Below, piece by piece: positions 6,767-10,642 of a stretch of DNA of 10,642 nucleotides (the stretch's first letter is position 1; every line of letters starts with the position of its first letter). The stretch spans positions 1 to 10,642 of the forward strand of contig JAHHTY010000060.1 in assembly GCA_020024325.1 (NCBI GenBank), written 5' to 3'. This DNA is from Negativibacillus sp. (GTDB lineage Bacteria > Bacillota > Clostridia > Oscillospirales > Ruminococcaceae). Made by a program: the position numbers and the translations under genes. The notes beneath the pieces are model-generated. The model ran no database searches. It was given only the letters and a program-made list of their open reading frames with translations, and was not told the DNA's origin.

Positions 6767-8605
6767 ATGGAAAACCAAAACCGTGATGATGCTCCGCAAA
6801 GCAATAAATCGTTTCAATTATCAATTTGGAAAAGGTTACTTCCTTTTACAAAACCATACAGAAAACTGCTGCTAGTAATTGTGCTTACAAATATTGGTAT
6901 GTCGCTAATGGATGTAACACTGCCACTGTTTCAACGATATGCAGTTAACCATTTTATTGAAGCAAAGACATTGTCAGGATTTCGACCGTTTATTGCTATG
7001 TATCTTGTAGTGATTATTGCACAGGTTCTCTGCTTTGTGTTCTATACACTAGGGGCAATGAAAGTTGAAATGCGTATGGGACGGGATTTAAAAAAGGCGT
7101 GTTTTGTGCATTTGCAGACTCTTTCTTTTTCGTATTATAACGTAACACCGGTAGGGTATATTCTTGCTCGGGTTATGAGTGATACAAACCGCATTGCATC
7201 AATCACTGCATGGGATTTGGTTGATATTTTATGGGCAATCACCTATGTTTTATTTGCCTTTATCTCTATGGCAATGCTGGATTGGCGTCTGGCATTGATG
7301 GTTATGATTATCGTTCCAATCATTGCAGTATTGACAACCTATTTCCAAAAGAAGATTTTATTTTGGAACAGAAAAGTTCGTTCCATCAACTCCCGTATTA
7401 CCGGTTCTTATAACGAAGGTATTATGGGAGCAAAAACGTCGAAAACATTGGTGATTGAGGATAAGAATACCGAAGAGTTTGCAGATTTAACCGGAGAAAT
7501 GAGAAGAGCTTCGGTGAAAGCAGCAGGGCTAAATGCGATATATATTCCTCTGGTTATGCTTGCAAGTTCTGCGGCAACAGCTATTGTTCTGGTGCGCGGC
7601 GGGAATCTTGTGCTGGAAAATGCAATGCTGATCGGTACGCTTTCAGCATTTACAACCTATGCAATTTCAATTTTCGAGCCAATTCAGCAGATGGCAAGGG
7701 TGCTTGCAAATATTATCTCGGTACAGCCGAACATCGAGAGAGTAATGCAGCTGTTGGATCAGCAGCCGAATATTGTGGATTCACCCGAAGTTGTGGAAAA
7801 ATATGGTGACAGTTTTACACCCAAAAAAGAAAACTGGGAGCCGATTCGTGGAGATATTGAGTTTGATGATGTTTCATTTCAATATCCTGATGGAGATGAG
7901 GAAGTACTCAGCCATTTTAACTTAAAGATTCCGGCAGGAACCAATGTAGCAATCGTTGGTGAAACCGGTGCAGGCAAATCGACCCTAGTAAACCTTGCCT
8001 GCCGATTTTTTGAACCGACCGGTGGCAGAATCCTCATTGACGGAAAAGATTATCGAGAAAGAAGCCAGCTGTGGCTGCACAGCAGATTGGGTTATGTTTT
8101 ACAAAACCCTCATCTTTTCTCCGGTACTGTTATGGATAATATTCGATACGGACGTTTGGACGCAACGGACGAAGAAGTGAAAGCTGCGGCAAAAGCAGTG
8201 TCGGCAGATACTGTGGTAGAACATCTGGATAATGGATATGACAGTGACGTTGGTGAAGGCGGAGATAAACTTTCGACCGGAGAAAAACAGTTGATTTCTT
8301 TTGCCAGAGCTGTTCTGGCAGATCCGGCAATCTTTGTCTTGGATGAAGCAACCAGTTCGATTGATACACAAACCGAGCAGCTAATTCAAAAAGCGACCAT
8401 GAAACTGTTGGAGGGAAGAACCTCTTTCCTGATTGCACACCGACTTTCAACCATTCGACAGGCAGATTTAATTCTGGTGGTGAAGGACGGTAAGATTGTT
8501 GAGCAGGGAACACACGAAGGTCTGTTAAAGAAAGCTGGATATTACCACGACCTCTACTCAAAACAGTTCCAACAAGAAGAAATGCAAAGTAAATTAAACG
8601 TGTAG
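6767..8605 (+). CDS. ABC exporter half-transporter, subunit with canonical catalytic Glu (BmrD-like)
   Basis: This 612-residue partner subunit has a six-helix transmembrane domain (about 28-330) and an ATPase domain (about 360-600). Walker A is GETGAGKS (398-405). Walker B is IFVLDE, with Asp526 and the catalytic Glu527, and the H-loop His is His558. The signature is LSTGEKQ (502-508) instead of LSGGQ. With the first subunit this gives one competent ATP site (this Walker A/B with the partner's LSGGQ) and one degenerate site (the partner's Asp531 with this LSTGE), the known pattern of asymmetric heterodimeric exporters. ATG at 6767 follows AGCAGGTG. The 20-base gap to the previous gene and the terminator after the stop indicate a two-gene operon. 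Multidrug efflux is the likely role, by family. The substrate is not determinable. Confidence 0.93.
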   Translation: MENQNRDDAPQSNKSFQLSIWKRLLPFTKPYRKLLLVIVLTNIGMSLMDVTLPLFQRYAVNHFIEAKTLSGFRPFIAMYLVVIIAQVLCFVFYTLGAMKVEMRMGRDLKKACFVHLQTLSFSYYNVTPVGYILARVMSDTNRIASITAWDLVDILWAITYVLFAFISMAMLDWRLALMVMIIVPIIAVLTTYFQKKILFWNRKVRSINSRITGSYNEGIMGAKTSKTLVIEDKNTEEFADLTGEMRRASVKAAGLNAIYIPLVMLASSAATAIVLVRGGNLVLENAMLIGTLSAFTTYAISIFEPIQQMARVLANIISVQPNIERVMQLLDQQPNIVDSPEVVEKYGDSFTPKKENWEPIRGDIEFDDVSFQYPDGDEEVLSHFNLKIPAGTNVAIVGETGAGKSTLVNLACRFFEPTGGRILIDGKDYRERSQLWLHSRLGYVLQNPHLFSGTVMDNIRYGRLDATDEEVKAAAKAVSADTVVEHLDNGYDSDVGEGGDKLSTGEKQLISFARAVLADPAIFVLDEATSSIDTQTEQLIQKATMKLLEGRTSFLIAHRLSTIRQADLILVVKDGKIVEQGTHEGLLKKAGYYHDLYSKQFQQEEMQSKLNV

Positions 8606-8626
8606 TATTATAATAAAAATAAAATG

Positions 8627-8701
8627 AAAAATGCACTTTATTGACTGAATAGGATAAAACTGAAAACAGTTTATCTTATTCCGAAAATGGGTGCATTTTT
8701 T
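8627..8701 (+). terminator. Nested double hairpin terminator after the ABC operon
   Basis: The outer stem AAAAATGCAC (8627-8636) pairs perfectly with GTGCATTTTT (8691-8700). An inner stem pairs 8648-8662 with 8667-8680 around an AAAA loop, with one bulged A and one G.U. The T-run after the GC-containing part of the outer 3' arm supports termination. The A-run before the 5' arm means it could also act on the opposite strand. The nested layout is larger than a usual intrinsic terminator. Confidence 0.7.
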
Positions 8702-8843
8702 AATGGGTGTAACAATTATGTAAATGTAATTTATAATGTTATAGTAGGATGGAAATTCTGATGCTTTAGTGTTTTATTTTTAAAACATTAAAAATATATT
8801 TTCATTTCATGGAAAATTGCAGCGAATAATAGAAGAAAATCTA

Positions 8844-8871
8844 TTGTCAAGAAAAAATAATCTGATATAAT
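8844..8871 (+). promoter_or_regulatory. Extended -10 promoter for the MATE gene
   Basis: TTGTCA (8844-8849, 5 of 6) and a perfect TATAAT (8866-8871) are separated by 16 bases. A TG one base upstream of the -10 box (8863-8864) makes it an extended -10. Transcription would start near 8878, leaving a leader of about 93 nt before the ATG at 8971. No terminator-like hairpin is seen in that leader. The rest of the 8702-8970 gap is very AT-rich and shows no ORF. Confidence 0.72.
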
Positions 8872-8970
8872 TAAAAAGATAGACTACTGTTTTCTTGGGA
8901 TAAAAATAAAGTAAATTGTCAGTTATCAGAAAATATGACTGATTATAGGCTGAGGGAAGGAAGGGAAGAA

Positions 8971-10323
8971 ATGAAAAAAAATCACTTGGACAAAACATTT
9001 TACAAAACAGTATTGACGATTGCAATTCCGATTGTCATTCAGAATTTGATCAGTATCGGTTTAAATATGGCAGATACTGTTATGATTGGCAAACTGGGTG
9101 TTGATGAGCTGGCGGCTGTCGGAACAGCCAATAGATTGTACTTTGTTTTTTCCAGCTTGTGCTTTGGTATTTACAGTGGAGCTTCCGTTTATGTTTCTCA
9201 ATATTGGGGAGTTCGGGATATAAAAAATATCCGACGCACATTAGGAATTGATATTATTTTAGGTGGTGGGGTGTCGCTGCTATTTACAGCGATTGCCATA
9301 TTTTTTGCACCACAGGTTTTGGGCTTATTTAGTTCGGAACCACGTGTCATCGAGCTGGGAACCCAGTATCTGCACATTGTCGCACTTTCTTATTTTTGTA
9401 CTTCTATGTCGTTTGCAATCAACTTTAATTGTCGGGCAATTCATATGTTGAAAGTACCGACTATTATCAATACGTTGTCGTTGCTTATTAACCTGGGACT
9501 TAACTATGTGCTGATTTTTGGTAAGTTTGGTATGCCAAAGATGGGGGTAAAGGGTGCAGCTTGGGCAACGCTGATTGCACGTATAGTGGAGTTTGTTCTG
9601 ATGTTCATCTGTGTGTATAGTCAGAAAGAGCATCCGCTGGCAGGAAAGCCACACGATCTGTTTAGCTTTGACCGTAAGCTGTTTAGCAAAGTACTGAAAA
9701 CATCTTTGCCGGTTATTGTATCCGAAGGTGGTTGGAGTTTAGGAAACTCGGTTTACTATATCGCCTATGGTATGTTGGGGGCTTCTGCACTTGCAGTTGT
9801 TCAGGTAGCTTCCACCATTAACGATTTGTTCCAGTGTCTGTTCTTCGGGATTGGCAATGCAAGTGCTGTTATGATTGGCAATGAATTGGGAAGAAAAAAT
9901 GAGGATAAGGCATATGACTATGCAGTTGCCTTTTTGAAGATGACCTTTGTTGTCAATGTAGTAGTTTCCACAGCACTTTTCTTCTCTCGCAGCGGAGTTA
10001 TCGCTATGTACGATTTCGACCAGGAAACAAATATCATGCTGGCAAAAACCATTACGGTGTATGCAATTTATATGCTGCCAAAAATGTTCACTTATGTACT
10101 GTTCTGTGGTATCCTGCGTTCGGGTGGGGATACTAAAATCTGTATGTTCCTAGATTTGCTGGGTGTTTGGGTGATTGGTGTTCCACTGGCATTTATAGGC
10201 GTTTTGGTTTTGAAATTGCCGCTGCATATCGTTGTTGCAATGGTATTTTTTGAAGAATGGGTCAAACTGATTTTCTCTATGATTCGTTTTAAGAGTAAAA
10301 AATGGGCACATACGTTAATTTAA
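8971..10323 (+). CDS. MATE family multidrug efflux transporter
   Basis: This is an inner-membrane secondary transporter that would export cationic drugs or metabolites in exchange for Na+ or H+. The 450-residue product has the normal MATE length and an alternating hydrophobic pattern consistent with 12 helices in two six-helix halves. The first helix has the family pattern: Pro20, Gln24-Asn25, then NMADTVMIGKLG with Asp35 and Gly40. This is followed by GIYSGASVYVSQYWG in the second helix. The second half begins around SLPVIVSEGGWSLGNS (residues 247-262). ATG at 8971 is chosen because GGAAGGAAGGG lies just ahead; an in-frame ATG at 8935 would add 12 charged residues and has no good site. The gene has its own promoter and terminator, so it is not part of the ABC operon. 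Substrate and subfamily (NorM or DinF type) are not assigned. Confidence 0.92.
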   Translation: MKKNHLDKTFYKTVLTIAIPIVIQNLISIGLNMADTVMIGKLGVDELAAVGTANRLYFVFSSLCFGIYSGASVYVSQYWGVRDIKNIRRTLGIDIILGGGVSLLFTAIAIFFAPQVLGLFSSEPRVIELGTQYLHIVALSYFCTSMSFAINFNCRAIHMLKVPTIINTLSLLINLGLNYVLIFGKFGMPKMGVKGAAWATLIARIVEFVLMFICVYSQKEHPLAGKPHDLFSFDRKLFSKVLKTSLPVIVSEGGWSLGNSVYYIAYGMLGASALAVVQVASTINDLFQCLFFGIGNASAVMIGNELGRKNEDKAYDYAVAFLKMTFVVNVVVSTALFFSRSGVIAMYDFDQETNIMLAKTITVYAIYMLPKMFTYVLFCGILRSGGDTKICMFLDLLGVWVIGVPLAFIGVLVLKLPLHIVVAMVFFEEWVKLIFSMIRFKSKKWAHTLI

Positions 10324-10366
10324 ACACAAAAGACTGCTGGTTAAATACGGCAGTCTTTTTGTGTTC
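10324..10366 (+). terminator. Intrinsic terminator after the MATE gene
   Basis: GACTGCTG (10332-10339) pairs with CGGCAGTC (10348-10355) around an eight-base loop, followed by TTTTT. Flanking ACACAAAA and TTTTTGTGT extend the symmetry with one bulge, so it may work on both strands. It begins right after the MATE stop codon. Confidence 0.9.
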
Positions 10367-10642
10367 TTAATGTTTTTGCAGAGTAGAATAAATAAAAGAA
10401 ATTTATTCTCAAGTTATTCTAAACCTTTCTTTAATACTTTGGGTAATTAAAGCATAAAGTATCAAAGTTAATTTGTTCATTATGTTATAGAATAAAGAAT
10501 AAAAATTAACCATTATTTACAAATTTATATTGTAGAAAAGGAATGTTTTTGCGGGGTACGAGATTATTTTCACATATGTGAAAATAATCTCGTGCTCTGC
10601 AAAGGAAAAAATATAAAGATAATTCCCAAATGAGTATAAAAC
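10367..10642. other. Gene-free AT-rich region with several inverted repeats
   Basis: No convincing ORF is seen on either strand in these 276 bases. The region holds a 9-base inverted repeat, AGAATAAAT and ATTTATTCT (10385-10393 and 10401-10409). It also has ATACTTT and AAAGTAT within 10430-10465, and the large palindrome described separately. TTTGCAGAG (10375-10383) and CTCTGCAAA (10595-10603) are perfect inverted repeats that bracket about 210 bases. It may be the leader of a gene beyond the window, a structured RNA or the relic of a small mobile element. None of these can be decided here. Confidence 0.5.
10546..10605 (+). repeat. 60-base near-perfect palindrome (36-bp perfect core)
   Basis: The core at 10558-10593 is perfectly self-complementary around the centre CACAT/ATGTG. 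Each arm contains CGAGATTATTTTCACAT or its complement. The symmetry continues to 10546 and 10605, and the only five departures (10557/10594, 10555/10596, 10553/10598, 10547/10604, 10546/10605) are all G.U-compatible in a + strand RNA. There is no T-run on either side, so it is not a normal intrinsic terminator. The core could also be an operator for a dimeric regulator. Confidence 0.8.

Noticed and set aside
8130..8636. 168-codon open frame on the - strand opposite the second exporter gene
   Set aside because: It lies inside a strongly conserved ATPase domain on the other strand, has no recognisable protein family, and runs through the stop of the real gene. It is a frame shadow.
8935..8970. 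Upstream ATG start for the MATE transporter
   Set aside because: It has no ribosome binding site, and the added charged residues overlap the GGAAGGAAGGG site that serves the ATG at 8971.
10546..10605. The large palindrome as an intrinsic terminator
   Set aside because: Neither strand has a T-run right after the stem, and the MATE gene already has a complete terminator about 190 bases upstream.
1..10642. CRISPR array, tRNA, rRNA, insertion sequence or broken gene
   Set aside because: No regularly spaced direct repeats, tRNA-like cloverleaf, transposase fragment or frameshifted coding region was noticed. All recognised genes are full length.

Overview
The window looks like chromosomal DNA from a low-GC Firmicute, most likely a gut-type clostridium. 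This is an inference from AT-rich intergenic DNA, strong AGGAGG-type ribosome binding sites, sigma-A-like promoters, U-tract terminators and the gene types. No species can be named from the sequence alone. All six supported protein genes and one leader peptide lie on the + strand, and all are complete.

Region 1 (1-3974) is an alpha-glucan catabolic pair. malQ (4-alpha-glucanotransferase) and glgP (alpha-glucan phosphorylase) are 21 bases apart and probably form one transcript. MalQ rearranges short malto-oligosaccharides into longer chains. GlgP releases glucose-1-phosphate from the non-reducing ends of those chains or of glycogen.

Region 2 (3975-4386) holds a small DUF3343-like gene with a conserved single cysteine, behind its own candidate promoter.

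Region 3 (4387-8701) is the most interesting part. A near-consensus promoter (TTGACA, 17 bases, TATAGT) drives a leader of about 370 nt. The leader contains a 28-codon peptide with a very strong ribosome binding site, followed by a textbook intrinsic terminator at 4693-4730. Behind it lie two half-size ABC exporters, 20 bases apart. They have complementary defects: the first has Asp in place of the catalytic Glu, and the second has a degenerate signature motif. This marks them as an asymmetric heterodimer. The layout (leader ORF, terminator, Asp-type subunit, Glu-type subunit) parallels bmrB-bmrC-bmrD of Bacillus subtilis, where ribosome-targeting antibiotics relieve transcription attenuation. 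The same drug-sensing logic is inferred here. A nested hairpin at 8627-8701 closes the operon.

Region 4 (8702-10366) is a MATE-family efflux gene with its own extended -10 promoter and terminator, so two mechanistically different exporter systems sit side by side.

Region 5 (10367-10642) has no recognisable gene. It contains a 36-bp perfect palindrome inside a 60-base near-perfect inverted repeat, whose only deviations are G.U-compatible on the + strand, plus smaller inverted repeats. Its role is unknown.
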